A stretch of 41,848 bases of DNA from Uliginosibacterium gangwonense (GTDB lineage Bacteria > Pseudomonadota > Gammaproteobacteria > Burkholderiales > Rhodocyclaceae), in contig SBBQ01000015.1 in NCBI GenBank assembly GCA_005239635.1, forward strand, positions 1 to 41,848, in the 5' to 3' direction. Shown here piece after piece: positions 11,665-19,558 of the stretch. The position numbers were made by a program, and so were the translations under genes. The notes beneath the pieces are model-generated. The model was not told where the DNA came from and ran no database searches. It worked only from the letters and a program-made list of their open reading frames with translations. Each line of letters opens with the position of its first letter. Within the stretch, counting starts at the first letter, position 1.

Positions 11665-12081
11665 ATGGCAACTTTGCACGTGAACGTCGTCTCTGCCGAA
11701 GAATCCATCTTCTCAGGCGAAGCCAAGTTCGTGGCACTGCCCGGTGAGAATGGCGAGTTGGGTATTCTGCCTCGCCACACCCCGTTGATCACCCGTATCA
11801 AACCGGGTGCGGTTCGCATTGAGCGCGCTGACAACGGCCAGGAAGAATTTGTGTTTGTTGCTGGCGGTATTTTGGAAGTGCAACCCGATGGTGTGACAGT
11901 TTTGGCTGACACCGCAATTCGTGGTCATGATCTTGACGAAGCTAAAGCGACCGAAGCTAAGAAGGCCGCCGAAGAAGCTATCAAGAATGCACAAAGCGAT
12001 ATCGACTTGGCACGCGCACAAAGCGAATTTGCAATGATGGCTGCTCAAATTGCAGCGATCCAGAAGTTGCGCAAGCGCTAA
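11665..12081 (+). CDS. atpC: F1 ATP synthase subunit epsilon
   Basis: This 138-aa subunit has an N-terminal beta-sandwich ([18 protein letters not shown] to about residue 87, with [18 protein letters not shown]) and a C-terminal two-helix arm rich in Ala and Lys. The arm can inhibit ATP hydrolysis in bacterial enzymes. It is the last gene of the operon. It is separated from atpD by a hairpin and followed by a strong terminator. Confidence 0.97.
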   Translation: MATLHVNVVSAEESIFSGEAKFVALPGENGELGILPRHTPLITRIKPGAVRIERADNGQEEFVFVAGGILEVQPDGVTVLADTAIRGHDLDEAKATEAKKAAEEAIKNAQSDIDLARAQSEFAMMAAQIAAIQKLRKR

Positions 12082-12101
12082 GCTTCTAAGGCATTGCACA
12101 C

Positions 12102-12133
12102 AAAAAAGGCAGCCCATAAGGCTGCCTTTTTTT
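12102..12133. terminator. Bidirectional intrinsic terminator after atpC
   Basis: A run of six A residues, a perfect GGCAGCC/GGCTGCC stem with a 5-base loop, and a run of seven T residues form a symmetric terminator. It ends the atp operon on the plus strand and the convergent ubiJ transcript on the minus strand. Confidence 0.93.
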
Positions 12134-12153
12134 ATCAAGACGCAATTTGATTG

Positions 12154-12747
12154 CTAGATTAGCTTCTGCAAGCGCTTTTCTAAACGCGCGAGATCATCAC
12201 GCACCTCGGAAACAGCTTTCGAGAATTGATCAAGCACAGGTCGTGAAATTAACACGCCTTGTTCGTGAACCAAATATTCCACAGCGTTTTGTTGCATACG
12301 CGAGTGCAGCGCCTTTTGATTAGCAAGAGCAGATTTGCCAATGGCAACGACGCGTTCTGCAGCCGTGTCGCCGAAAACCTTGCTTAAGTCTTCCGCAATA
12401 TCCCAATTCAAACTTCGCAATACACCACCCAGAACCTCTGCGAAGTGAGCATCACCTTCAATCCGAGCACCTCGCATTAAAAAATCAGGGTCACGTACTG
12501 CTGCAAGCAAAGAATCAGCAGAAAGCGAAATCACAACATCGCTAACCTGGGCTTGATCTTGTGTTCCGGCGGGTTCTTGTACAGGTGGTGCCTGAAGCAC
12601 ACCCTTCTCTAGCACCACAAAATTGGCCGAAAAGCCGCTTGCCCTGATCGTCGCAGTGCGTCCTGCTTGAGTAGCAAGTCGTTCGCTTGCACCTGGCGTA
12701 TGCCCTAACAGGTGATTCACGATGACAACGAAACTCTGATCAAGCAT
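12154..12747 (-). CDS. ubiJ: SCP2-domain ubiquinone biosynthesis accessory protein UbiJ
   Basis: This 197-aa protein has an SCP2-like lipid-binding domain over about residues 25-120 (ISLSADSLLAAV, then FLMRGARIEGDAHFAEVLGGVLRSL), followed by a helical C-terminal part ending in a short coiled coil (SEVRDDLARLEKRLQKL). UbiJ is a non-catalytic member of the ubiquinone biosynthesis complex that binds the lipid intermediates. The link to ubiE, two genes upstream, supports this. In many proteobacteria ubiB follows directly, but here the gene converges on the atp terminator. An AAAGG ribosome site precedes the ATG. Confidence 0.85.
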   Translation of the reverse strand: MLDQSFVVIVNHLLGHTPGASERLATQAGRTATIRASGFSANFVVLEKGVLQAPPVQEPAGTQDQAQVSDVVISLSADSLLAAVRDPDFLMRGARIEGDAHFAEVLGGVLRSLNWDIAEDLSKVFGDTAAERVVAIGKSALANQKALHSRMQQNAVEYLVHEQGVLISRPVLDQFSKAVSEVRDDLARLEKRLQKLI

Positions 12748-12782
12748 GTTGCGCCTTTTCGGAAAGTATCAGTCTATGCGAG

Positions 12783-13637
12783 TTAGAACACACCCTGCTG
12801 AATGCCGGCTAGCTTCCAACCATGCTGAGGGCGTCGAACAAGGTGCCAAACTTCATCAAATGATTCTGGTGAAGCTGCCGCATTTTCACGCAAAAGGCCG
12901 TAAAAGCGCACACTGGCAATTTCATGATCAGCATTTTGCTCACGGTTAAGGAGCTGAGAATGCAGGCTCACAATATCGGTAGGCTGACTACCCGCCTCAT
13001 GATGGAGAATGATTTCTTTCAGTACATCGGGCTCAATGAAATCCGACATTTTGGCAAAGTCGGAAACATCATTCGCCTGCTGTAATTGAACGAATTGCTT
13101 ACGTGCCTCACCAAGGAACACCTCTTCATCGTGCTGAATGGTATTAGCACCGCTGCCTGAATTTTGATTGGTATCGAAGCGCGCGATATCTGCCCCTTGT
13201 GGTGACCCTGCTGTTGCGGGGACCGCTTGAGGTGCTCGCTTGCCAAAGAAGCGACGAAACAAAAATACGGCAAGCATTGCGACCGCCAACATCAGCAGGA
13301 TTGAGCCAAACTCTTCGCCCAGGCCCAGATGTGATGCCAAAGCGGCTAAACCAATACCTGCAGCAATACCCGCTAAGGGGCCTAGCCAAGAGCGGCGTTG
13401 GGGTGTCTGTGCCGCAGCTGGAGCGGGATTAGGTGCAGTTGCTTGGCGTTGTGCCGTTGCTGTATTTTGAGTTGGGGCTGGCGCTGCAGAATTACGTTGC
13501 AAGGTCGTTGTATCGCGTTGCATACCAACGGAGCGCCCACCGCTGACTCGCTTGGCTTCAGCGGGCAGACTACCCACCAACAGCGCCAAACTCACCAGCA
13601 AACAACTTAAAAATTTACCACTGACGATTTGAGACAC
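12783..13637 (-). CDS. Tim44-like domain membrane protein
   Basis: This protein is about 284 aa if translation starts at the GTG at 13637, which has an AAGGA site 8 bp upstream. A longer reading from a TTG at 13676 has none. It has an N-terminal signal or anchor (SCLLVSLALLVGSLPAEA), an Ala/Pro/Gln-rich linker, two hydrophobic segments (about residues 83-100 and 107-122), then a C-terminal Tim44-like domain (EARKQFVQLQQANDVSDFAKMSDFIEPDV, given here as its approximate start, to the C-terminal WKLAGIQ). Tim44-like domains bind membranes or partner proteins. In betaproteobacteria such genes often sit beside ubiquinone genes, but the function is unknown. Confidence 0.85.
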   Translation of the reverse strand: MSQIVSGKFLSCLLVSLALLVGSLPAEAKRVSGGRSVGMQRDTTTLQRNSAAPAPTQNTATAQRQATAPNPAPAAAQTPQRRSWLGPLAGIAAGIGLAALASHLGLGEEFGSILLMLAVAMLAVFLFRRFFGKRAPQAVPATAGSPQGADIARFDTNQNSGSGANTIQHDEEVFLGEARKQFVQLQQANDVSDFAKMSDFIEPDVLKEIILHHEAGSQPTDIVSLHSQLLNREQNADHEIASVRFYGLLRENAAASPESFDEVWHLVRRPQHGWKLAGIQQGVF

Positions 13638-13716
13638 GTGTGTATTCCTTAAAAAATAAAAAAACGCTGGATTCAACTAAGTGGACAGCGATCTAATAAA
13701 AAAATTCACTCGCAAG

Positions 13717-14469
13717 TTATGGTTTGTATCCACGATGCAAGGCGACAATCCCCGCTGAGAGATTGAAATATTCTGCGCGGACAAAACCGACGTCATCCAA
13801 CATCCCTTTGAGTGTGTCTTGGTCTGGATGCATACGAATCGACTCGGCCAGATAACGATAACTGTCAGCGTCACCTGCAATACGCTCACCAAGCCAAGGC
13901 AAAAATTTGAATGAATAAATGTCGTAGGCCTTCTCGAGCGGTTTCCATACCTTAGAAAATTCTAAGACGAGTAAGCGGCCACCCGGTTTAAGTACGCGTA
14001 AGAATTCGTGCAGCGCTTGGTCTTTGTGCGTCATATTGCGCAGACCAAAAGCCACTGTAACCATATCGAATTGATTGCTTTCGAAGGGCAGACCTTCTGC
14101 ATTGCATTGCACAGCGGACAATAACTGGCCTCGATCTATTAAACGATTGCGGCCGGTTCGCAACATGGCCGCGTTGATATCCGTTTGCAATACTAGGCCA
14201 TCAGGGCCAGCTTGTTTGGCAAAGGCAGAACACAAATCACCGGTGCCTGCGGCCACATCTAACACGCGCTCACCTGCTCGCACATTGGCAATACGAATGG
14301 TGAAGGACTTCCATAAGCGATGCATACCCGCAGACATCAAGTCATTCATGATGTCATAGTTGCTCGCGACTGAAGTAAAAACACCTGCGACACGTCGTTC
14401 CTTGTCAGATTCCGCAACTGTTTCGAAACCGAAATGGGTGGTGTCGTGTGGGCCTTGTTGATTGCTCAT
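13717..14469 (-). CDS. ubiE: Ubiquinone/menaquinone C-methyltransferase UbiE
   Basis: UbiE methylates C2 of the benzoquinol ring in ubiquinone synthesis, and demethylmenaquinol where menaquinone is made. The 250-aa protein opens with [21 protein letters not shown]. It has the SAM motif [20 protein letters not shown] and the NAEGLPFE and FGLRNMTHK segments of the UbiE/COQ5 family. I chose the ATG at 14469 because an upstream reading adds 30 residues that overlap the DUF971 gene and lack conservation. It starts 8 bp after the DUF971 stop, so the two are probably co-transcribed. Confidence 0.95.
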   Translation of the reverse strand: MSNQQGPHDTTHFGFETVAESDKERRVAGVFTSVASNYDIMNDLMSAGMHRLWKSFTIRIANVRAGERVLDVAAGTGDLCSAFAKQAGPDGLVLQTDINAAMLRTGRNRLIDRGQLLSAVQCNAEGLPFESNQFDMVTVAFGLRNMTHKDQALHEFLRVLKPGGRLLVLEFSKVWKPLEKAYDIYSFKFLPWLGERIAGDADSYRYLAESIRMHPDQDTLKGMLDDVGFVRAEYFNLSAGIVALHRGYKP

Positions 14470-14476
14470 CGTATTC

Positions 14477-14899
14477 TCAGTGGTGACAACCGCCGTGTTT
14501 ATGGGTTGGGCTGGTAAGTGTCGGATCAATATCACGGCTGGCGCCGGCGGCTTCAACACGATTTAAATAGTCTTGCCACAACTGATCGTGTTCTTTGCCT
14601 AAGTGATACAAATAGTCCCACGAATAAAGGCCGCTGTCGTGGCCATCAGAAAAAATACACTTCAGTGCGTAATGTCCAATCGGCTCGACACTCGTAAGCT
14701 GAACGTGACGTTTTCCCAGTTGCAACACCTCTTGGCCCGGGCCATGACCACGCACCTCTGCTGAAGGCGAATACACACGAAGAAACTCAAATGGCAAAGA
14801 GAAGCTAGCGCCGTCAGAAAAGGCGAGTTCAAGCCGAGCGGACTTCTGGTGTAACGTAATCTCGGTAGGAATGGGTGTGTTTTTATCTAGGCCAGACAT
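14477..14899 (-). CDS. DUF971 (gamma-butyrobetaine hydroxylase-like N-terminal) protein
   Basis: This 140-aa protein contains the DUF971/GBBH-like N-terminal fold, with [27 protein letters not shown], an outline of which spans about residues 23-50, followed by [28 protein letters not shown] in the middle. These small domains also occur fused to Fe-S carrier or MRP-type proteins. The stand-alone form is common in betaproteobacteria beside ubiE. It ends in HKHGGCHH, a plausible metal-binding tail. It is the first gene of the minus-strand ubiquinone cluster, and its biochemical role is unknown. Confidence 0.88.
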   Translation of the reverse strand: MSGLDKNTPIPTEITLHQKSARLELAFSDGASFSLPFEFLRVYSPSAEVRGHGPGQEVLQLGKRHVQLTSVEPIGHYALKCIFSDGHDSGLYSWDYLYHLGKEHDQLWQDYLNRVEAAGASRDIDPTLTSPTHKHGGCHH

Positions 14900-15095
14900 G
14901 GCAATCGGAAAACAAAAAAGAAGGTTGCTGTAATTAGATCACTTACGAGGCTGATCTATAAGCTGCAGCGATTAAATTTTAAACAACCATCTAACCAAAC
15001 ACCGTCATTGAGATATTCGACTGAAGTGGAATAAATCGCAATTTTAACTGATGCAAACCGAGTGGACCAATGACTGCATCTAGCATTGCATGAGT

Positions 15096-15127
15096 AGGGT
15101 CTTTCCCTCTAAGTGCTTAAAGACCCT
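15096..15127. other. Nine-bp hairpin in the DUF971-phoB intergenic region
   Basis: AGGGTCTTT (15096-15104) and AAAGACCCT (15119-15127) form a perfect 9-bp stem with a 14-base loop. It lies in the 350-bp gap between the divergent DUF971 and phoB genes, about 40 bp upstream of the Pho-box-like element. No T tract follows. It could be a regulatory fold or a terminator remnant. The rest of 14900-15095 shows nothing I can name. Confidence 0.5.
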
Positions 15128-15167
15128 CGCTTACCCTCAAGTTCCATTGGCATGACAATTTAAAGGC

Positions 15168-15201
15168 TTGTCATCATTTTGACATTTAGCTGCAATACAG
15201 T
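15168..15201 (+). promoter_or_regulatory. Pho-box-like promoter of phoBR
   Basis: TTGTCAT, four bases, then TTGACAT (15168-15185) resembles the PhoB box, which is two CTGTCAT-like repeats 4 bp apart, with 11 of 14 repeat bases matching. A TACAGT -10-like box (15196-15201) lies 10 bp downstream, which is the spacing seen in Escherichia coli PhoB-dependent promoters. This suggests autoregulation of phoBR. An inverted ATGACAA lies at 15152-15158. Confidence 0.6.
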
Positions 15202-15249
15202 AGCGTATGCCTGAAAAATTTCAGGGACATACTACTTCGTGGAGTTGTT

Positions 15250-15942
15250 ATGCCTGCCACCATTTTGGCTGTAGAAGACGAACCGGCCATTCTTGAATTG
15301 ATTGCGGTCACGCTGCAAAGAGCGGGGCACGATGTTTTAAAAGCACCCGATGCCGAAACGGCACAGCGTATGGTGCGTGAAGCATTGCCGGATCTCATCT
15401 TGGTAGATTGGATGCTGCCCGGTATGTCGGGCGTCGACCTTTCGCGTCGGCTGCGTAGCGAAGAGCGCACACGACAAATCCCCATCATCATGCTGACTGC
15501 GCGCGGTGATGAACAATCAAAAGTGAATGGTTTAGAAAGTGGTGCGGATGACTATGTCACCAAACCCTTCTCGCCGCGTGAGTTAGTGGCGCGCATTAAA
15601 GCCGTGTTGCGCCGTCGTTCGCCTCAAGCCACAGAAGATGTGGTGGAGATTAAAGGTTTGCGTATTGATCCAGCGACACATCGTGTTAGTGCAGGCGGAA
15701 CCATACTTAATCTTGGCCCTACCGAATTTCGCTTGTTGCACTTTCTGATGACACATCCGGAACGAGTGCACTCACGTCCGCAACTATTAGATCAAGTGTG
15801 GGGCGACCACGTGTTTGTTGAAGAGCGTACGGTGGATGTTCATATTCGTCGTTTGCGCAGCGCGCTTGAATCAACTGGGCACGAAGTACTGGTGCAGACG
15901 GTACGCGGAAGTGGCTATCGTTTTTCTGAAGACATGAGCTAA
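15250..15942 (+). CDS. phoB: Phosphate regulon response regulator PhoB
   Basis: This 230-aa OmpR-family regulator has a receiver domain (acidic pocket Glu9-Asp10, phosphoacceptor Asp53 in LVDWMLPG, Thr83, Lys105) and a C-terminal winged helix (about 130-225, with [16 protein letters not shown] and VRGSGYRF). [14 protein letters not shown] and [17 protein letters not shown] are typical of PhoB. It is followed by a PAS-containing sensor kinase, and a Pho-box-like site lies upstream, so it most likely controls phosphate-starvation genes. No pst or phoU gene is in the window. Confidence 0.93.
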   Translation: MPATILAVEDEPAILELIAVTLQRAGHDVLKAPDAETAQRMVREALPDLILVDWMLPGMSGVDLSRRLRSEERTRQIPIIMLTARGDEQSKVNGLESGADDYVTKPFSPRELVARIKAVLRRRSPQATEDVVEIKGLRIDPATHRVSAGGTILNLGPTEFRLLHFLMTHPERVHSRPQLLDQVWGDHVFVEERTVDVHIRRLRSALESTGHEVLVQTVRGSGYRFSEDMS

Positions 15943-16044
15943 AGGCCGTCGTCCAATCCAGCTACTTGTATAGACGCAGAGAAGTTCTAAGCTGCATGCG
16001 ATAATGCGCGGCATGTTGCCCATCCCTTACAAGGCGAGTATCCC

Positions 16045-17379
16045 GTGCTGCAAGTTTTGCTGAGCGCTTTTCCTGTTACGGTATTGATCGCCGGCACTGC
16101 GTTGCTGGTCGACTGGTTTGCCGGCAGACGTTGGGCGCTGACTACGGCTATCGTGTTGTTGCTGGTTTGGGTGATGCAGCAGCTTTTGCATCGAGAGCGC
16201 CTAATTCGTTGGCTGAATGACCCTGAACGTGCGGTGCCTACCGCCAGTGGCCGCTGGGACATTTTGTTTAGTACCCTCTATCGTCGCGATAAAGCGAACC
16301 GTGCACGGTTGCATACGCTGCAAGAAGATTTGCAACGCATGCGTGAGGCCAGCCAAGCAATGCCAGACGGCACGGTGATTTTGGCAACGGACAACAGTAT
16401 TGAATGGTGTAACCACACCGCGTCACGTCACCTCGGCTTAAATCCGCAAACCGATATTGGCATGCCGATTGCCAATCTAGTACGTCACCCCGAGTTTGTT
16501 CGATACTTGTTGTCGGGTGAATACAACCAGCCGGTCAGTGTGCGTATGAGCAGCCAGCCGCCACTTACTTTGCAAATGCAAATCGTGCGCTTTGCAGAAA
16601 ACCGTCGGCTCTTGCTCACACGTGATATCTCGCAAGAAGAACGGCTCGATGCCGTGCGCCGAGACTTTGTGGCCAATGTGTCGCATGAGATGAAAACGCC
16701 ACTCACCGTCGTGGCCGGTTTTATTGAAACGCTGTTGGACGCACTGCCTGAGTTGGGGACCGAAACCGCGCTGCAATATCTGCAATTGGCAAATCACCAA
16801 GCAACGCGTATGCGCCAGTTGGTGGATGACTTGCTCATGCTTGCCTCACTCGAAAGTACCAGTACGACGCCGCACGACGAGCAAGTCGATGTCACCATGT
16901 TGCTCAATTCTGTTGCTGAAGAAATCCGACTGTTATCGGGCGGCAATCACGAAATTATTTTAGAAGTGCAGGCGGGTAGTGCGTTGATTGGCAATCATCG
17001 TGAACTGCACAGCGCCTTTATGAACCTCGCCAGCAATGCTGTGCGCTACACCCCCAAAGGCGGCCACATTAAGCTGACCTGGCAAGACGATGTGGCGGGT
17101 GGACAGTACTGTGTTGAAGACGACGGAATTGGTATTGCGCCTGAACACATTCCGCGACTAACAGAGCGTTTTTATCGTGTAGATCGCGGTCGCTCCCGTG
17201 ACACCGGTGGTACGGGGTTGGGCTTGGCGATTGTTAAGCATGTGTTAGAGCGTCACCATGCCACTTTGTCGGTGACCAGCACGCCAGGTAACGGCAGTTG
17301 TTTTTGCGTGAACTTTCCACGCACGCAACTGGCGGCGCAAAAAATGCTCATTGCCAATGATGAATTTAGCAATGCTTGA
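16045..17379 (+). CDS. phoR: Phosphate regulon sensor histidine kinase PhoR
   Basis: This 444-aa kinase has two N-terminal membrane helices (about residues 5-24 and 31-47) with almost no periplasmic loop. It then has a charged linker, a PAS domain (about 98-195), a HisKA domain with phospho-His214 in VSHEMKTPLTV, and an ATPase domain with N box NLASNAVRYTPKGG, G1 EDDGIGIA and G2 GGTGLGLAIVKH. The architecture matches PhoR, which senses phosphate through the Pst transporter. The start is a GTG at 16045 with AAGGCGAG upstream. It lies 102 bp after phoB and probably belongs to the same transcript. Confidence 0.92.
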   Translation: MLQVLLSAFPVTVLIAGTALLVDWFAGRRWALTTAIVLLLVWVMQQLLHRERLIRWLNDPERAVPTASGRWDILFSTLYRRDKANRARLHTLQEDLQRMREASQAMPDGTVILATDNSIEWCNHTASRHLGLNPQTDIGMPIANLVRHPEFVRYLLSGEYNQPVSVRMSSQPPLTLQMQIVRFAENRRLLLTRDISQEERLDAVRRDFVANVSHEMKTPLTVVAGFIETLLDALPELGTETALQYLQLANHQATRMRQLVDDLLMLASLESTSTTPHDEQVDVTMLLNSVAEEIRLLSGGNHEIILEVQAGSALIGNHRELHSAFMNLASNAVRYTPKGGHIKLTWQDDVAGGQYCVEDDGIGIAPEHIPRLTERFYRVDRGRSRDTGGTGLGLAIVKHVLERHHATLSVTSTPGNGSCFCVNFPRTQLAAQKMLIANDEFSNA

Positions 17380-17428
17380 GCGCTTGAGTTGTTGCAGCTT
17401 GAATGCAGTTTAAATGCAACTGAGCGCT
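17379..17428. other. Imperfect inverted repeat between convergent genes
   Basis: AGCGCT-tg-AGTTG (17379-17391) can pair with CAACT-g-AGCGCT (17417-17428) around a 25-base loop. It overlaps the end of phoR and faces the convergent gene that ends at 17432. There is no T tract on either side. It may act as a weak terminator. Confidence 0.35.
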
Positions 17429-17431
17429 TGC

Positions 17432-18955
17432 TTAAGACGACTCGTAATCCGCTAGATCAAAGTCATTACCGCGCTCAACCAGTTTGGTTGTGCGATATTG
17501 TTCCGTTTCATCGCCTTCTGTTTCAAACACACGTGAAGGATGAAACCACGCCACGGGCAACACCAATGAGGGTGGCCGATCCAGCGCAGGAACAGCCGGC
17601 AGCATGAGCGCCTGACGGAAGCCGTTCATGGTATCGGGCACGCCCGTGCGGCGCAGAGTAACAGGCTGTGGTCGGCCAGGCAGCATTTGTAAACCCAGCA
17701 ACAAATCACCTTCTTGATTTACCATCGCCCAGCGAGCAATCGCTAACAAAAAGTCACTGCCCCCGCGTGGGCAAACGGCAAGCAACTGACCCGTGTTAAC
17801 GCGACTGCCAGATTCAAGTTGCAAACGCGTGAGTCGCATGCCGCCGGGGTTTTCATCCAGTACTCGCCACTCTTCAACATGTTCTGCATTGCGGGTGGCG
17901 TTATTGGGAGATTCGCCCGCCATAAGTTTGAGTACAGATTCCATGCCCAATACAATGCGCACCGTACGCTCTGCATTGCGGCGCGGATGTAAACGCGCGA
18001 AGCCGCCTTTGCAACAATGTCGGTACACATGCATCAACAATTGTTCGCATTGCGCGCTGGTGCAGTCTGTTCCTAATTTCAATTGCTCTGGGGTGTCACC
18101 CCGTTGCAAGAGCAAAATACGTTTGCGCAAACCATGCGCAAATTCGGTGAGATCTAGCCAACGAATACGTGCGCTGTGATCCGGCATAAAGCAGCCGGGC
18201 ACATCTTGATCGAGATCGATCGCTACGGGGCGCAGACGCGTATCTTCAGGCGGCAAGCGAGTAAGTTGCGCTTTACCGGACCAGCGCTGAATCCATTTGG
18301 CAACAAGATTCAACCGACTGGTTGGCAATGAATACGGGCTGCACGCCTGCATCAAAATAGGCTGCAGATACGTTGCCGATACGGTGGTTTGGCGTTGCTC
18401 GAATTGCAGAGGGTCCACCACCGCTTCTTCAACCACTTTAAAGTTGTCCGCCATTTCATAAATGGCATGCAGGTTGCGCCAGTAGCCAATGGGTGTGACA
18501 TGGCCGGCCCGCAGCAGGTCGACCATTTGCATGGCCATTGCCGCGAGTGCACGTTGCGAAATAGGTGCTGCATGTACGAGCAATGCAGAATCACCTTGCT
18601 GTGCGGCAACCAGACAATGCAAATAGCCAATGCGCAGGGCATCCCACAAAGCCAAATTAGTATCCAGCGCAGATTTTTCCGGCAGTGCTAGGGGTAATGG
18701 GCGACCTACGAATCGGCGCGATGTTTCGTGCTGTGCGTGGTAGAGCGCTTCACGCATATGCTCCAGCATCTTCAAGCGTTCTGAAGGCGGTAGCGCATAG
18801 CGATTCATCAAACTCAGCTGCGTGAGCAGATTCGTTTGCAGCTGTTGCGGATTGGCAATGGGCTGTTGCGACAACCATTCACGGCAGCCGCGCGCGTTTG
18901 AAAAAGCGGGCGGGTGCTCAATCGTCGTGACGGGCAAGCGGAAGCTATGACTCAT
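17432..18955 (-). CDS. Conserved protein of unknown function with PilZ-like C-terminal region
   Basis: This 507-aa cytoplasmic protein has no signal peptide or membrane segment. Residues 1-330 are mainly helical with no motif I can name. The region at about 370-450 (WRVLDENPGGMRLTRL, then GQLLAVCP, then AIARWAMVNQEGDLLLGLQML) resembles the PilZ beta-barrel pattern of D-x-N/S-x-x-G followed by an R-W-x strand. The basic residues that bind cyclic di-GMP in true PilZ domains are not clear. A Cys-rich stretch, YRHCCKGGF, lies near residue 310. Its start codon overlaps the stop of the HIT gene (ATGA), so the two are translationally coupled. Function unknown. Confidence 0.8.
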   Translation of the reverse strand: MSHSFRLPVTTIEHPPAFSNARGCREWLSQQPIANPQQLQTNLLTQLSLMNRYALPPSERLKMLEHMREALYHAQHETSRRFVGRPLPLALPEKSALDTNLALWDALRIGYLHCLVAAQQGDSALLVHAAPISQRALAAMAMQMVDLLRAGHVTPIGYWRNLHAIYEMADNFKVVEEAVVDPLQFEQRQTTVSATYLQPILMQACSPYSLPTSRLNLVAKWIQRWSGKAQLTRLPPEDTRLRPVAIDLDQDVPGCFMPDHSARIRWLDLTEFAHGLRKRILLLQRGDTPEQLKLGTDCTSAQCEQLLMHVYRHCCKGGFARLHPRRNAERTVRIVLGMESVLKLMAGESPNNATRNAEHVEEWRVLDENPGGMRLTRLQLESGSRVNTGQLLAVCPRGGSDFLLAIARWAMVNQEGDLLLGLQMLPGRPQPVTLRRTGVPDTMNGFRQALMLPAVPALDRPPSLVLPVAWFHPSRVFETEGDETEQYRTTKLVERGNDFDLADYESS

Positions 18956-19410
18956 GCGCTGACCCCTAATTTCTGGTTCAGCGCCTGACGTAGTTGTTGC
19001 GCAAGATTCGCTGCCGCCGCAAGCGTGTTATCGCGTCGCGGGGCGGCCCAAATGGGCGCAGGAAAATGCTGATCTTCAAGCCAACGTGGAATCACATGCC
19101 AGTGCAAATGGGGTGTCATGTTGCCAAGGCTGGCGAGATTAACTTTGTCGGGGGTACACACTTGGCGTACGGCAGATTCAGTGGCGAAAACCGTATTCAT
19201 AAACCCGTTACGCGTTTCGGTATCGAGATCGGTCATCTCGCGCACGTGATGCTTCCAGATAACACGACAAAAGCCGGGGTAGCCCGGCTCATCGACCAAC
19301 ACCACGCGGCATTGCTCATTTTGCCAAAGCAAGTCGCCACCGCTCGTGGTGCAAAGTTCGCACTGCGGCTGATGGCACTGAGAATCTGAAACAACTCCGG
19401 TCACGCTCAT
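18952..19410 (-). CDS. HIT-family nucleotide hydrolase/transferase
   Basis: This 152-aa protein has the histidine triad HLHWHVIPRW, with His101, His103 and His105, the signature of HIT enzymes that hydrolyse nucleotide phosphoramidates or dinucleotide polyphosphates. An N-terminal CHQPQCELC cluster (residues 12-20) contains a CxxC pair that may bind zinc, as in some HIT proteins. It shares 4 bp with the downstream 507-aa gene. The substrate cannot be told from the sequence. Confidence 0.9.
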   Translation of the reverse strand: MSVTGVVSDSQCHQPQCELCTTSGGDLLWQNEQCRVVLVDEPGYPGFCRVIWKHHVREMTDLDTETRNGFMNTVFATESAVRQVCTPDKVNLASLGNMTPHLHWHVIPRWLEDQHFPAPIWAAPRRDNTLAAAANLAQQLRQALNQKLGVSA

Positions 19411-19453
19411 GTCTGTTAGTGTCCCCGCACGACAGAATGACTACGCATAAAGA

Positions 19454-19475
19454 CCGCAAGCATATCTGCTTGCGG
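19454..19475. other. Perfect hairpin upstream of the HIT gene
   Basis: CCGCAAGCA and TGCTTGCGG form a perfect 9-bp stem with a TATC loop. It lies between the end of the FAD/Fe-S gene (19559) and the start of the HIT gene (19410), both on the minus strand. On that strand the following bases are TCTTTA, a poor T tract. It may be a weak terminator or mRNA-stability element. A second inverted repeat, GCCAAACG/CGTTTGGC with a 10-base loop, is at 19519-19544. Confidence 0.55.
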
Positions 19476-19558
19476 CGGTTGGCAGAATACTCGTTTGGTT
19501 AGATGGCCCGTTTTTTCTGCCAAACGGCATGATGTGCGTTTGGCGTGAGCACTAACCT

